Source of the DNA: Paracamarosporium sp. OC-R06-R3 | Taxonomy: Eukaryota; Ascomycota; Dothideomycetes; Pleosporales; Didymosphaeriaceae | Assembly: GCA_019828545.1 (NCBI GenBank) | Contig: JACVRA010000181.1 | Span: 62,001-126,000, forward strand | Reading direction: 5' to 3' | Length of the DNA stretch: 64,000 bases | Shown here: positions 1 to 10,562 of the stretch, piece after piece | How positions within the stretch are numbered: the first letter of the stretch is position 1 | Layout: every line of letters begins with the position of its first letter | Made by a program: the position numbers and the translations under genes | The notes under the pieces: model-generated | Told to the model about the DNA's origin: nothing | The model's database searches: none | What the model saw: only the letters and a program-made list of their open reading frames with translations

Positions 1-286
1 GTACTGCTTGCCACCAATTGATTTTCAGACTCAGCAATGAAGAGGCAGCAGCCCAACCACCAGACGTAAAACTATACGAGAACCATAGAGCGAAGTAGCT
101 GAACCAAGTCCACGTGCGTTCCGAAGGTGGGGTAGGGTCCATATGCGCGTTCGACCAAATGAAGCCATGGTTAGAGGGCGCAAAATCGGATGACTGGACC
201 TCGATGGCGTTCTTGAAACCTTCTTTGGTGGTGAGCGCGACTCTGGCGTTGTCGCGGAATTGCCTAAAGCTAGGCTTCTTCACCAT
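1..286 (-). CDS. NCS1-family permease, N-terminal part (cut by window edge)
   Basis: The minus strand is open without a stop from the ATG at 286 to the window edge, giving 95 residues. The segment NHGFIWSNAHMDPTPPSERT, followed by a Trp/Phe-rich first membrane helix (TWTWFSYFALWFSYSFTSGG), matches the start of fungal nucleobase-cation-symporter-1 proteins (uracil, allantoin and related permeases). These are 12-helix plasma-membrane proteins of about 500-600 residues, so most of the gene lies outside. The ATG at 286 is the first in frame and gives the usual short cytosolic tail. Its promoter at 287-730 holds two of the paired palindromes also found before the two dioxygenase genes, which suggests co-regulation. 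The substrate cannot be read from this fragment. Confidence 0.8.
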   Translation of the reverse strand, partial: MVKKPSFRQFRDNARVALTTKEGFKNAIEVQSSDFAPSNHGFIWSNAHMDPTPPSERTWTWFSYFALWFSYSFTSGGWAAASSLLSLKINWWQAV

Positions 287-665
287 GATGGCGACCTGTT
301 CGAAGTACTCTCTGGTGAAGGGTCTGAGCTTGCTTGCTATAGCGGTATGAAACACGACAGATTTGACACGGTAACACCTTGATATCCGTTGTAAACAGGA
401 TGGTTATGTAGAGGATGGCGAGCTCCCTGCTTAGCCAGATAGAATGCTAGAAAATCGTTATCTGCCAAGCCCTTATCACAGTCAAATTGTGCCACATAGC
501 TTGCACAGCTCCAGGCATCTGGAAACCTGGGGTACCGAATCCGCCAAGCGCTGCAAATGATCGGCACTGTGGGGTTTGCCAATCAGACAAGATAGGAGCC
601 GGATTATACGGTGGTCAGATTCAGTATCGCCCCCAAGCAGGTCGATAGTGGAGAGAATGAAAGAC

Positions 666-675
666 CTCGGCCGAA
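666..675. promoter_or_regulatory. CTCGGCCGAA palindrome-like site (pair 1, copy 1)
   Basis: Nine of ten bases match the decamer CTCGRCCGAG found twice before each dioxygenase gene. It lies about 380 bases upstream of the permease start. CGG/CCG half sites are typical of Zn2Cys6 regulator binding; the binding itself is inferred. Confidence 0.5.
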
Positions 676-718
676 GCGTTATCATCACTTTTGTCGGGAC
701 GGATCGTAATCGAGGATA

Positions 719-730
719 CGTCGGCCGACG
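719..730. promoter_or_regulatory. CGTCGGCCGACG palindrome (pair 1, copy 2)
   Basis: A perfect 12-base palindrome sharing the TCGGCCGA core with the other sites of this set, 53 bases from its partner at 666. Confidence 0.5.
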
Positions 731-962
731 CTAAACCATTAGCGGCATAGTTTGGATTCTGAGAACCGATATCAACACTACTGCCACAAGAGTTGAAGGC
801 TGCGTTGGAGAGGGCAACTAATGGATATCTAGATGCGTGAAGTAAGCAGAATTTTGTTGGCGCAGCTCCCTACATCCCGGTCTTCATTGCTCGGAGTTGC
901 CTCCTTTGGTAAATAGCGCCCGTTCCTCTGCACAATAGCTACGGGCGCAGGCCTTAGGGTTA

Positions 963-1242
963 ACATTTCAACCTCAAAAATGTTAAATCGATCGTCAGTT
1001 CAGATTGTGTGGCAGGAATCGATAAGGACAAGCAGACCAAGACTAAGGCTCTGCACAAAGGGAACTACCACAGTCTCAACGTATACATAGTCGAAGGCGC
1101 TAGTAGCGGATTAGGTTTCCGTCTTCCTTCAGTTGACGCAGGAGCTATCAGTCTAGCTTTATGTTATAGCCCGAGCACGACTTCAAGCACATTGGCATAT
1201 GAAATAGGTGTGTATCTTTCACATTTTCCAAGGCGGATATGA
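963..1242 (+). pseudogene. Relic of an M43-type (MEP1-like) secreted metalloprotease
   Basis: The plus strand reads HFNLKNVKSIVSSDC, then KALHKGNYHSLNVYIV, then STLAYEIGVYLS. This follows the order of a conserved region of fungal extracellular metalloproteinases related to pappalysin: FNLKG..., KALRKGNY..LNVYF..., then the zinc motif HExGHxxG. The catalytic histidines are lost (YEIGVY where HEIGHW is expected). No signal-peptide exon or C-terminal half is visible around it. I therefore call it an inactive fragment. Family assignment rests on spacing and a few residues and is moderate. Confidence 0.4.
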
Positions 1243-1650
1243 TAGCGGAGATAGTTTCAATAACATGGTGCCGTAAGAGGAGCCGTCGTACGCGGCTTTA
1301 GCAATTGTTGGGGTCTCAACAGCTGTTCAATAAAGAAACAATGCGACGGGAGCGGCAAAAAAAAAGTCAAAGACTTCGAAAGTGAACGCAAATTTGAGAA
1401 AAAGCACTACCAATTCGATAGATACATTGACTATAGTAACTGTGCGCACGTAGATACGCCTTTTCAACGTAGACACAGATGTATTCTGCTTCCAATAATA
1501 TGCTAGAAAAAAGAAAGGTACAAAGTGTAGAAAATTGGGTGCAAAGAACATTTGCCCTTAGTCTAGACCCCACGACCGCGTACGATCAAAACGCTCTTGA
1601 AATGTTTTGATTCGAAGTGTAAACTCACTATGATCCAGGAGTACGTCTTC
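1243..1650. other. Intergenic: no feature seen
   Basis: About 400 bases of AT-rich sequence between the protease relic and the 3' end of the first dioxygenase gene. Only short ORFs without family features were found. Confidence 0.5.
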
Positions 1651-3055
1651 TTACACCGCTACGGGGATCGAGAACAAACCCATAGCGGCAGGACCAACAC
1701 TTGCTCCAATGTTAGCTTGGTGCATGGTCCTCGGACCAAACTCAAGCGGATAGTCGATAGCAGTGTGCATGACCATATAGTTTGCCCACATCACTATGTC
1801 GCCCTCGTCTGTCTTTGGGAGCAAGATGTATTCTGGCTTAAGTACCCTCTCTTGGATGGGCTTAAGGAAAGCTCGAATTTCTTCGACATTAGTGATGACT
1901 CGTGGTTCCTCAGTGAGCGAACACCGGAGGAACAGTTTTCGCACACATATGCCGTGGACTTGGAATGCGCGCTCGCCACTCACTGGGTTGACCCAAACCT
2001 GTAATAAGTCAGGCTTTCTGCTTCACGATACCGTCTAAGAAATACAGCATAAGCTCACCATTGGATACCGCTTCACCTTGCTTTCTTCAAACTCTCCCAA
2101 TTCCTCGATAGACTTCTCTTTCCCTTCGCTCTCTAAACCTAATCCATTTGTTCGTCCGTTACAGTCGCTGATCCACTTGTATGGATGAGGAGCATATTCC
2201 ACCCATGAATGATCCGCAATAGCTCGTTCATCATCTGTCATGAGCTCATATGCCTGGACATTGCTGAAGAATGCGGTGAGCCCAGGCTCGCTTTTGATCT
2301 GGTAATCACTTCCGTCATCCCAGCGGATTGTCATCTCCGGTTTTGTTGGACGCTTGATGCATCGTAACACTGTGAACCATGCCGGATCTCGATCATAGAG
2401 TGGTGCATCAATATGCCATCTTTGGAATCGACTAATCCCTTTCCGGAAATCCTCGGAAGGCAGCTTTTTGAGATGGAAGTCGTTGGAAAGGCCCTTGTAG
2501 ATGGTCATATTTTTGATGCCGTAGTGGTCTTCACCTTGGAAACCTTTGCCGATGAGGCGCACGTTCTCAGCTCCAGGGATACCAACTACCTCTCTGCTTG
2601 CCTGCGCAACTTAGTTGTTGATGATTGAAGATAGAGTACCGACTTACTGAGAGTAAACCGCCGTTTTTAGAAAAGGTTTTCATGTCGCCATGCGAGTGCA
2701 ACTGAGGCGCATTTGGGTCGAAGCGAGTCACTAACTCCCATTGTTTGATGGGTGCAAGGTTTTTCTGGCCTTTGACTACGACGACCTAGTATGATATTAC
2801 TGAAATATTCATAAACATATCATGTTTCGCTGCACGTACTTTGTAGGTCCAAATAGCATTGGCAAGAGCGCGAACGTCGGCGTCTACATTTGTAGTAAGC
2901 ACTAACTAATACATGTTGAGTAATCAAGCAATACCAGAGATATCGTTCAGGTCTAAGCCCTCAGCGATGACACCGAAATCTGTCTTGTCCTTCAGGGACT
3001 TGGGGATCGGTGTTACAGTGAAAGATGGTTCTGGTGTAATCGCACTTGGAGACAT
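1651..3055 (-). CDS. Fe(II)/2-oxoglutarate dioxygenase, XanA/TauD type (copy 1)
   Basis: The spliced protein starts MSPSAITPEP and has about five exons; the last intron removes the GTGAGC...TTACAG stretch near 2056-2004. The TauD double-stranded beta-helix is recognisable. The iron facial triad is RWHIDAPLY (His, Asp) plus the distal His in MVMHTAID, and the 2-oxoglutarate Arg lies in GPRTMHQANI. In that segment the Arg is followed at +4 by Gln and at +6 by Asn. This is the spacing I recall for the substrate-contacting Gln and Asn of the fungal xanthine hydroxylase XanA. The family hydroxylates small substrates in the cytosol with release of succinate and CO2. Neighbours are a second copy, an NCS1 permease and a hydrolase. 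Xanthine or another purine is a plausible substrate, but sulfonates or aryl-oxy acids cannot be excluded. Confidence 0.8.
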
Positions 3056-3257
3056 ATCGGCCAATCTTCCTGGAATCTAAGCTCCAAATCGATAAATAAG
3101 ACGGTTATTCGAAGTTTTGTAGGTCCCAATGTCTACTTCCAGTGTCAACTTCAATCTCAGACCCTTCTTGGCTAGTAATATGTGTATCCTGTCTTGGCGG
3201 CCTAATGATCGAGTAGTTCTCTTGTTGTGTTTGGCTGTGGCTCAAGATGCTGGGTGC

Positions 3258-3267
3258 CTCGGCCGAC
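3258..3267. promoter_or_regulatory. CTCGGCCGAC site (pair 2, copy 1)
   Basis: Nine of ten bases match CTCGRCCGAG, about 200 bases upstream of the first dioxygenase start. Confidence 0.55.
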
Positions 3268-3289
3268 GACCCGAGATCCCTCTTATCAT

Positions 3290-3299
3290 CTCGGTCGAG
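3290..3299. promoter_or_regulatory. CTCGGTCGAG site (pair 2, copy 2)
   Basis: Exact reverse complement of the CTCGACCGAG copy at 5625. It lies 32 bases (start to start) from its partner, the same spacing as in pair 3. Confidence 0.6.
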
Positions 3300-3364
3300 G
3301 CTCGGGTTGTAATGCCTGTGCAGCACTATGCGTACTCATGAAAGGCCGGCATACCGAGTATAGG

Positions 3365-3409
3365 TATCGTGGATCTTATTATCGTGAATCTCGCTATCGT
3401 GAATCTCGT
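3365..3409. repeat. 15-bp tandem repeat, three copies
   Basis: Three adjacent units of TATCGTGAATCTCGY. The first copy has diverged (TATCGTGGATCTTAT); the last two differ only at the final base. Confidence 0.8.
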
Positions 3410-4019
3410 CATGCTGCCATTGCCTACTGATCTAAATCTGGAAATTCTCAATTCTCATCGATTGATGTCGGAGCGCCCCGATCGAGATACTTGTACAATC
3501 CGAGGCCTGAGTGGGTTTAGCCCTGTATAACTAATAATCTAAGTAGTATCTATACATCGCGAGAAACTAGGTCATGCAATAGATTGAAAGAACTATTCCG
3601 TAGATGTTCCTTGTTCTTTTACACCTTGTGACAGACCCTTTTGAACGGCTCACGCATCTATGAAGCAAATTGTAGATGTCAAGAGATAACGACTACGGGT
3701 AGTCAAACAACTTTGCCGAAATGACAACATTCAAAATTCTTTCAGTATGGATGACTGTTCCAGAATGATCGGATGACTGCAAAGGCTAGAGTGATCCTGT
3801 CTTGATTGATATCAGTTGGTAACTGTTCAGAAAGATCTGCATGGGTGGTCCTAAGATAAAATCTATGTGGAGGGCGGACGCCGTGAAAGGAGAAGTGTAT
3901 CATCATTGAAAGAGTTTATCATTGAACGACCCCAAAATCTATATACCCTACATAACCTCAAAATTCATAAAGTGTTCATTTGTTTCCGTTTAGTCTTTTC
4001 ACCGAGAACTGCCGCACAT

Positions 4020-5452
4020 CTATCCAGATGGGTGGTCACTGGCAGCGATATTGCATTGATGCATAACCCTGGGTCCGTAGGACTTGGGAAACTCCGTCTA
4101 TAGTTCTGTAAGTGGAGTTTGTTGACGAGAAAGAGTAGGAACTAACAATGCTATGCCAGAGTGCTCGATTATACCATAGAATAACATCCTGCTCCTCGTG
4201 CGGATGCGCATAGATATTCTCTGGGCTAATAGCCGGTCGCATAATGCTATAATCGTTAGCCTTTACATAGTTTCAATTCGTTGGAGCTCATACTTTTGCA
4301 TAAAAGCGCGAACCTCTTTGAGGTCATCAACAACCCTCTCCACTCCGTCTGGGCTATCCTTCAAATACAGTTTATAAGCTGCCTGACCATGAACCTGCAA
4401 CGACTTCTCCCCTGTCTTAGGATTCGTCCAAACCATGGGATAAACGCACACTTTAGACTGCTCCCAAGCCGGCAACTGGTCCAAAGGCTTTTCTAAGCCT
4501 TCGGTTTCCAGAAGATGCCCGAGCCTGGTACTATGTGCGGCAGACATCCATATGAAAGCATGGGGTGCATATTCAATCTTGCTATGCATGACAAGATTCC
4601 TGGTCTCTGGATCAAGGATTTCTAGGGCACGGGAACCTGCTACCATCGCTGTCGCACCAGGAGCGATCTTCATCTCCGTACCAGTCCCGTCCTCCCAGCG
4701 TACTGTAACATCGGGACCTTTAGGAGTCCGCACAGCGAGGAGGCAACCTACTCGTGGCGGAGGGATGTTGTACAATGATGCATCGAAATGCCACTGGTAG
4801 AATCTACTCGCGCCAGCTTCTCGTTCTTCAGGTGCTATGTGCGGAGGTAGATGAAATTCTTCATGGTCGATGCCCTGAACCTCAAAACCGGGAGGGAACT
4901 GGTAGTGGTTGTCTGGTAGAGGGCCACGTCCTAGGATGTGGACCTGAGGCTGTACTGGGATGGCTGGCCTTTTGGGAAGACCGTATATTTTGACGCCGTT
5001 GTGCTCTGTTAGGAATGGGTCGGCTCCATGAGCAAAACCGCCGGTTGTCTCGTCGGGATCGAAGCTAGCCGAGTAAGTACTACTGCAGTTATTTGATTAA
5101 TTTTCCATTATGCTTACCACGCAGTGAGCTTGTATTGTTCTGATAATCGTCAACGAAATGCGATAGATACGGCATTGTACTTACGTTGGGGAGTCAACAT
5201 CTTTGGCTGCTGTTTGAACACCAACAACTTGTACTTATGTAAGGCATCCGATATGAAATCAAAATCGGCATCGGTAAAACTGTTCAAGTCGATACCATAG
5301 ATCTTTGCACCAAAATCGACTTTACTATCGGGGATATGTTCGATTGGCTCGATACGGCCTGTAGATTTGGTGGCATGTGGTAGAGTGAATGTTGTTTTCG
5401 AAGCGACAAGGCGGAGATGCGGTTCGTCGGTGAGGGTAGCGGTGATGACCAT
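4020..5452 (-). CDS. Fe(II)/2-oxoglutarate dioxygenase, XanA/TauD type (copy 2)
   Basis: Start MVITATLTDE at 5452; a longer start at 5503 would add a hydrophobic leader not typical of the family. After a first exon ending MLTPQ, a tiny exon gives QQYKLTA; the large exon follows, then two short introns near 4260 and 4140. The last exon reads TEFPKSYGPRVMHQCNIAAS and stops at 4020. The iron triad is QWHFDASLY plus ALWHSI. The 2-oxoglutarate Arg and the XanA-like Gln (+4) and Asn (+6) lie in GPRVMHQCN. The two copies are clearly diverged paralogues in the same orientation, so they may act on different substrates or successive steps. The promoter is shared with the divergent hydrolase at 5712 and holds a palindrome pair. 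Confidence 0.82.
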
Positions 5453-5592
5453 GGTGGGCGTTACGAAGAAAATCTCCGTTAAAATGTTTAGAATTGTCAA
5501 CAAGCAGTTCTTTCTTCCAGCAAAATCTCATTGAACTATAATGTTATAAGACCTGCCTCGACACGGAGCACTGTGTTCCTGAATGCCAAGAC

Positions 5593-5602
5593 CTCGGCCG
5601 AG
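5593..5602. promoter_or_regulatory. CTCGGCCGAG perfect palindrome (pair 3, copy 1)
   Basis: Lies in the 260-base divergent promoter between dioxygenase 2 and the alpha/beta hydrolase. Confidence 0.6.
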
Positions 5603-5624
5603 GCGCTCCTTGATATTCGGATAC

Positions 5625-5634
5625 CTCGACCGAG
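5625..5634. promoter_or_regulatory. CTCGACCGAG site (pair 3, copy 2)
   Basis: 32 bases from the copy at 5593, the same spacing as the pair at 3258/3290. About 80 bases upstream of the hydrolase start. Confidence 0.6.
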
Positions 5635-5711
5635 CCCCATCCATGGACAGTAGCGTGATATGATACACTAGTAGATTGTTGTAAGGAAATAGAAAGCCTG
5701 CTTGTTGAAGC

Positions 5712-6727
5712 ATGGGAGAAGAGCAAGATACGCTCAGCATGTCTAAAAAATCCTCCTCGCATACCACCCGCACAGGCGCAAAGCTCCATTATGAACAGAT
5801 TGGTGACGAAGCTAGTCCTTTGATAATTTGTTTTCACGGCTTAGGCGGCTCAACGAAAACATTTTCACCTCTACTATCGCACATACCGACCGGATATCAA
5901 GTGATTCTGGTTGACTTTCCCGGGCACGGAAAGTCGTCACTGTCTGGATCTGAGAAGCCTGTAACTGTCAGCGGACATGTCGCGGACGTGGACGACTTCA
6001 TCACACATGTACAAAGATGCTCTAAAGATGCGACGAAAAGAAAGGTAGAAAGCCCTATTGCTTTTCGAATATTCGTGTTCCAACCGTAACGTGCTTGCCG
6101 ATTGCTAACCACGAGTATACGTAGGTCATCCTCGTCGGGCATTCGCTTGGTGGTGCTATCGCCATGCACTACGCAGCCAGACATCCCAATAATGTGGCCG
6201 GACTCGCTATCATTAGTGGAATCCAGTCAATATCACACATCCAAGCCGCGAGACAGCGTATGCTCGATCTTGCGGCGAATACTAGGAAGCATGGAATAAC
6301 TTTTGCTGCCAATCTCGCTGCCAAGAGTAACTTCCCTGCCGACGAACAGCGGGCCATCGAACCAGAACTCCGAGAAGCAGTTTTCGGTGCTGTTGCAGGT
6401 TCAGATCCTGAGGGATACGCACAAACTTGTGAGGCGATTGCAAGCTTCGACCACAAGGATCCGGATTATTCTAGAATCGACGCCCCAACAGTCTTAATCG
6501 CCGGTGATCTCGATGTTATCAGTAGGTCTATGCATTCTATAATAGCTCCATAACTAGACGCGCTGACACAATTTATAGGTCCCGTTGCGAAGTCTCAGGG
6601 CATCAACCAGCTCATTAGTGGGACGTCCTGTGTGCAGGTTGTTAGAAGCGGACATCAGCCCATACTTGAGGATACCTCGTCGGTAGCCGCAGCTATCAAT
6701 CAATTGCTAGATATTGCCACAATGTAA
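5712..6727 (+). CDS. Alpha/beta hydrolase, enol-lactonase/esterase-like
   Basis: Three exons, with introns at about 6045-6124 and 6520-6578. Family marks in order: the oxyanion-hole loop CFHGLGGS, then DFPGHGKSS, the nucleophile elbow VGHSLGGA, the acid strand LIAGDLDVIS and the catalytic His in RSGHQPIL. About 290 residues, normal for 3-oxoadipate enol-lactonase-like or small esterase-type hydrolases, and without a signal peptide, so cytosolic. The start could be 5712 or the second Met at 5739; both fit. It is divergent from dioxygenase 2 and shares the palindrome pair, so it may hydrolyse a product of the oxygenases. The substrate is unknown. Confidence 0.8.
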
Positions 6728-7304
6728 TAGAATAGTATAGCCGGGGTGCATAATGCAACAGATCCACGAACAGTAGCACATGTGTGCCTGCGGTAACAGG
6801 CAGTCCTCCATCTGTTTTGAGGTTTTATCGTTTCCGCGTTTTTACTGAACCTGCCGAGCCGCAGGGTCGAACTGCGATCTCATGATAGAGGGGAAGGATA
6901 TGACTGGTATCGAAGAATTGATTCTTTGTAAGCCCGTGTTTGGCCTGTACCGATCGTCTTCATCCTATAATAGAGCAATGCCACGACGGAAGTCGCCTGC
7001 GACCAGTAAAAGAGTATACATATCCCTTAGAATGACGGAGAATCGGCAAGGTGCGCTCATTTGTGATGGAATTGACTCATGTAGGCATGTGTCGCCCGCG
7101 GTGTTGTGGGGAAAGGGGCAGGGATGTTGCTAGTTGAGGATCGGACGCATGCCAAGAACCAATCGCATGAGGGTCGTTATCATGCATGGTCCGTGCATCA
7201 ACAGCCACCTGGATCTATTCATCCTTAGGTACAAGAGGTGGACCTCTTGGACATCTGCATTCCCCGAGGTGAATTAGTTGTCTAGCGGACATGATAACAC
7301 CATT
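6728..7304. other. Intergenic: promoter of the Zn2Cys6 regulator
   Basis: No gene supported. The short ORF at 6882-7133 has no family features. No full copy of the CTCGRCCGAG motif was found here. Confidence 0.55.
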
Positions 7305-9552
7305 ATGTCCCAGCACCTCGATTTATCCAACGCTCCTTCCGGATACCATCGCACGAAGACCGCTTGTCTAAATTGCACCCGCAGAAAGGTCAAGTGTTCG
7401 AAAACGGTTCCGTGCACCAACTGCCTCAGAAGTTAAGTTCGCCTTCCTTTGCCAACTGGCAGAACGCTAATAGTTGTATAGGGGCGAACAGGATAGCTGC
7501 TCGCTTGAGCCCGCATCATCGCTTTCATTATCATCGAGTAATGTGAACGAGGAACAATCAAACACACTATCCGCCACTCACAATGAAATCAACCGACTGA
7601 GAAAAAAGGTTCTAGACCTAGAAGCTCAATTGAAAGACGGTGGAAACGCTCCCAGGGGCGGGATGGCTCAGGCTTCCATAGGCGAGATGGGCTCGGAGAC
7701 GTCACCCGTACGCACCGCCACAGTAGAGCACGATGAAGAATCTGAGAACACAGAGAATGATGCGGACGCTCAAGTCTCAGAACATGCAGCAGCTATCCTT
7801 GAATTTCTTGCATGGGGCAAGCGGAAGAACCCGGATTACCAGTCCGTCGTATCACCACAAGCCGATGTCACTTGCGTGACGACGGAGCCAGGAGATGTCT
7901 GTGATGTTCCAGATAGCCTTGAAGAGGCGGGTAATACCACCAACATTTTGCAGCTACTTCTTCCCGACCCGAGACAAGTATGGCAACTAGTGGACTATCA
8001 CGAAACTGCATTATTGTGGTACCACAACTCGTTCCATGCTCCCACTTTCCGCCAGCAGCTCAAGATATTCTTTGATAGGTTCTCAGGACATATTGATGAC
8101 CACAATGAGACCAAGTATCATGTTAACCTTCAATGGGTTGGCTTGCTCTTCAGCATCCTGACAGGGAGCATGACGTGCGCACCGCTGTCGCAAACACAAG
8201 CTTGGGGCTTTAAGTCGTCTGAGCGAGCTCTATTGAGCAAGAAGTGGTTTTACGCAGCGATTTCAAGTTTGAACAAAGCGGATTATACCGCCAAGCAATC
8301 CATCCTGTCTGTCCAGGCTATTTCCACATTAACAATAAGCGCCCACCTCCTCGGAAACTCAAATACTCATGCAATCCATCTCGCAGCCGCCATCCGAATC
8401 GCCCAAGGCCTTGGTCTCCACCGCCTCAACAGTGGTTCCGTGGATAACGTTGTCGAGAAAGAAACCGGGTGTCGTGTATGGACCCAGCTCTGCACTCAAG
8501 ACTGGTTCAGCACTTCCTTTTACGAAACCTATCTCATAAATCCACTCTACTCTCTTACTGATGCTCCACTCAATTGCCACGATGACATGCAGCCCCTACC
8601 AGATGATGTTCCGACCATCACTAGCTATGGCCGCTTTCTCCATAGCATAGCGTCGATAATGCCGCAGCTGCAGGATGCACTTATGACCTGCAACACTTCC
8701 TACACGCGCTACGACCAAGTCTTAAAATGGGATAAGCGTCTCCGGAACCTGGTAACAACCGAATGCCCATCTTGTTTGTTTAATCGCCCGATCGAGTTTG
8801 ACTGGCCAGAATATATACCTTGGGCGCGGCGCGCACTTGCAATATCCTCATCACACAAGATTATCATGATTCATCGGTCTTTCTTGTCTGAGAGTTTCGT
8901 TAACCCGGCCTTCTCATTCACACGGAGAACCTGCCTCGCAGCTTCCAAAACGATTATAAAAGAGTACAAAGCTGTGCTTGAAGAAGATAGTCCTATATTA
9001 TGGATATATCAAGCTTTCTCCACAGCAGCGGCTATTATACTAGTTCTCGACGTCCTTCATCGCGACCCCAACATTGCGGAGTATGCGGAGCACAAAGCAC
9101 TCGCTGAAGACGTCGTCGAGATACTGAGCTGTGCGGATAGTATGATCGCTGTTCGCGGTAGAAAACTTCTTTCCTCTCTCCTCACCGAAGTAGACCGTGT
9201 TAACGCGAGAAAGGAACGACAGTCACCACGAGAGAATTCGGCAGGCGGACAGAACGGGTGGAAAAGGCGAAAGTTAGATTCTGCTCAAGACGCACGGAAT
9301 CGGCAACGAGGGTTCAATGTCAGCGCATTTGTGAAAGGATTCTGCGAAGACCACAATACCCCCGCGAAGCCGTCCTCACAGAGACACGACTGGTTTACAA
9401 ACGAGGAAATCGAGTTCGCGTCGGGTGCTAATGTTGCGTCGCCGGACTATTTCGCGCAAGATTTCTTCTTCCATCCGCCCCCAAGGCTTGAACGCGCGAC
9501 TGATTTCGAGAACTTGTTGTACTTGGCTGATCACGATATAACACGTATCTAA
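7305..9552 (+). CDS. Zn2Cys6 fungal transcription factor
   Basis: Exon 1 (7305-7432) encodes the zinc cluster: CLNCTRRKVKCS then CTNCLRR, completed by GEQDSC at the start of exon 2. A coiled-coil helix (NEINRLRKKVLDLEAQL) follows the cluster, as usual for dimeric binders. The middle holds a fungal-specific transcription factor domain (QLLLPDPRQVWQLVDYH; IRIAQGLGLHRLN). About 730 residues. Oddity: keeping the frame demands a donor TTAAGT at 7433 where GTAAGT is expected. The neighbouring GT at 7432 would shift the frame into early stops, so this allele may splice poorly or be affected by a point change. By position it is the likely regulator of the dioxygenase genes. Confidence 0.85.
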
Positions 9553-10562
9553 ATGAATCCATGATGTAACGAAAGGACCCAGCAGAAAGACGTGTTATCG
9601 ATTTAAGAGAATACCTAATTGGGGTTTGATATTATCTTGAATGTACTGGAATATCCGCATATTATCACGTGCTATCGATATACGGTAACAACGTATCGTG
9701 TATACGACATGTACAATTCTTACATATGCCTATGCTCTATCTGTGGTAGTTGAAAGGGACGCCGGAAGAAACTCGAGGATATTATTTGTGGGTGACCTTT
9801 ATGACATCCATGTGCCGTTGGTCTTGAATACTGCGTCGAGGCACAAGCGCAAAAGATGCGCAGAGTGTTTATAGCCATTATAGTCAACCACGTGCTATCG
9901 TACGATGAAGGGCTGAATAAACAAAGCTCATAACTCTATCATAGGAACTGCACTTGTCTCTGATAATGATAGAGATTGATCAAGGTTGAATCATGTTACT
10001 AGCTAAGGATTTGTCATCTGGGTTCTACAAGCCTCTACAACCTGTATAAAATATTTGATTACTACCTTACCTGTTAAGCTATAACTCTTTATTATTCTTA
10101 TCAAATCATATGTCTATAGTAACTCTTAAAGATCTATATATTAACAGTTGTCATCTACTTTCTGCTGTAATACCGACTCACTAGGGTCGCATGCTGGGCC
10201 AACACCAACCCGATTGTGAGATATAACCAGTGACCGCAGTAATGAAAAATACCTTCTCGGATAAGTTGGTGATCACGCCAAACCCTAGTATAATTCTTCG
10301 AACTCCCTCCGTGAATTTCGTCCGTGCTGGACTGCAGCCATTAAATTGTACTGTGGGCGATGGTACTCCAAAGAAAGAATCTCAATTAATATGGAACACT
10401 TTAATCGATATCATCACCTTTGAATTGAGGAGGGTTATTTGTGAGACACAAGCAAGACTCTGACATGAGTATTATGTGTGAGAGTTTTATCTGCTTTATC
10501 TATACATGAGCCCCGGCGCATTCTGTTCTAAGCGACCCCGTTTGAGATCTCCCGGTACTAAC
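9553..10562. other. Intergenic, partly AT-rich
   Basis: No gene recognised; the ORF at 10230-10463 (77 codons) has no family features. A 12-base direct repeat CACGTGCTATCG occurs at 9666 and 9889. An AT-rich block lies near 10050-10150. Confidence 0.55.

Larger units (their letters stand above)
287..962. other. Intergenic: promoter of the NCS1 permease
   Basis: I see no convincing gene here; the short ORFs lack family features. It contains two CTCGGCCGAG-like sites (666-675 and 719-730) upstream of the permease start. Confidence 0.6.
3056..4019. other. Intergenic: promoter of dioxygenase 1 and 3' flank of dioxygenase 2
   Basis: No gene seen. It holds a palindrome pair (3258-3267 and 3290-3299) and a three-unit 15-bp tandem repeat (3365-3409). 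The remainder has no recognisable content. Confidence 0.6.

Noticed and set aside
3965..4140. Alternative last exon of dioxygenase 2 ending at 3965
   Set aside because: That acceptor gives an unrelated tail; the acceptor ending at ACTATAG yields TEFPKSYGPRVMHQCN, which matches the paralogue and stops at 4020.
9666..9900. Direct repeat CACGTGCTATCG at 9666 and 9889
   Set aside because: Only 12 bases and no link to a gene start; chance in AT-rich flank cannot be excluded.
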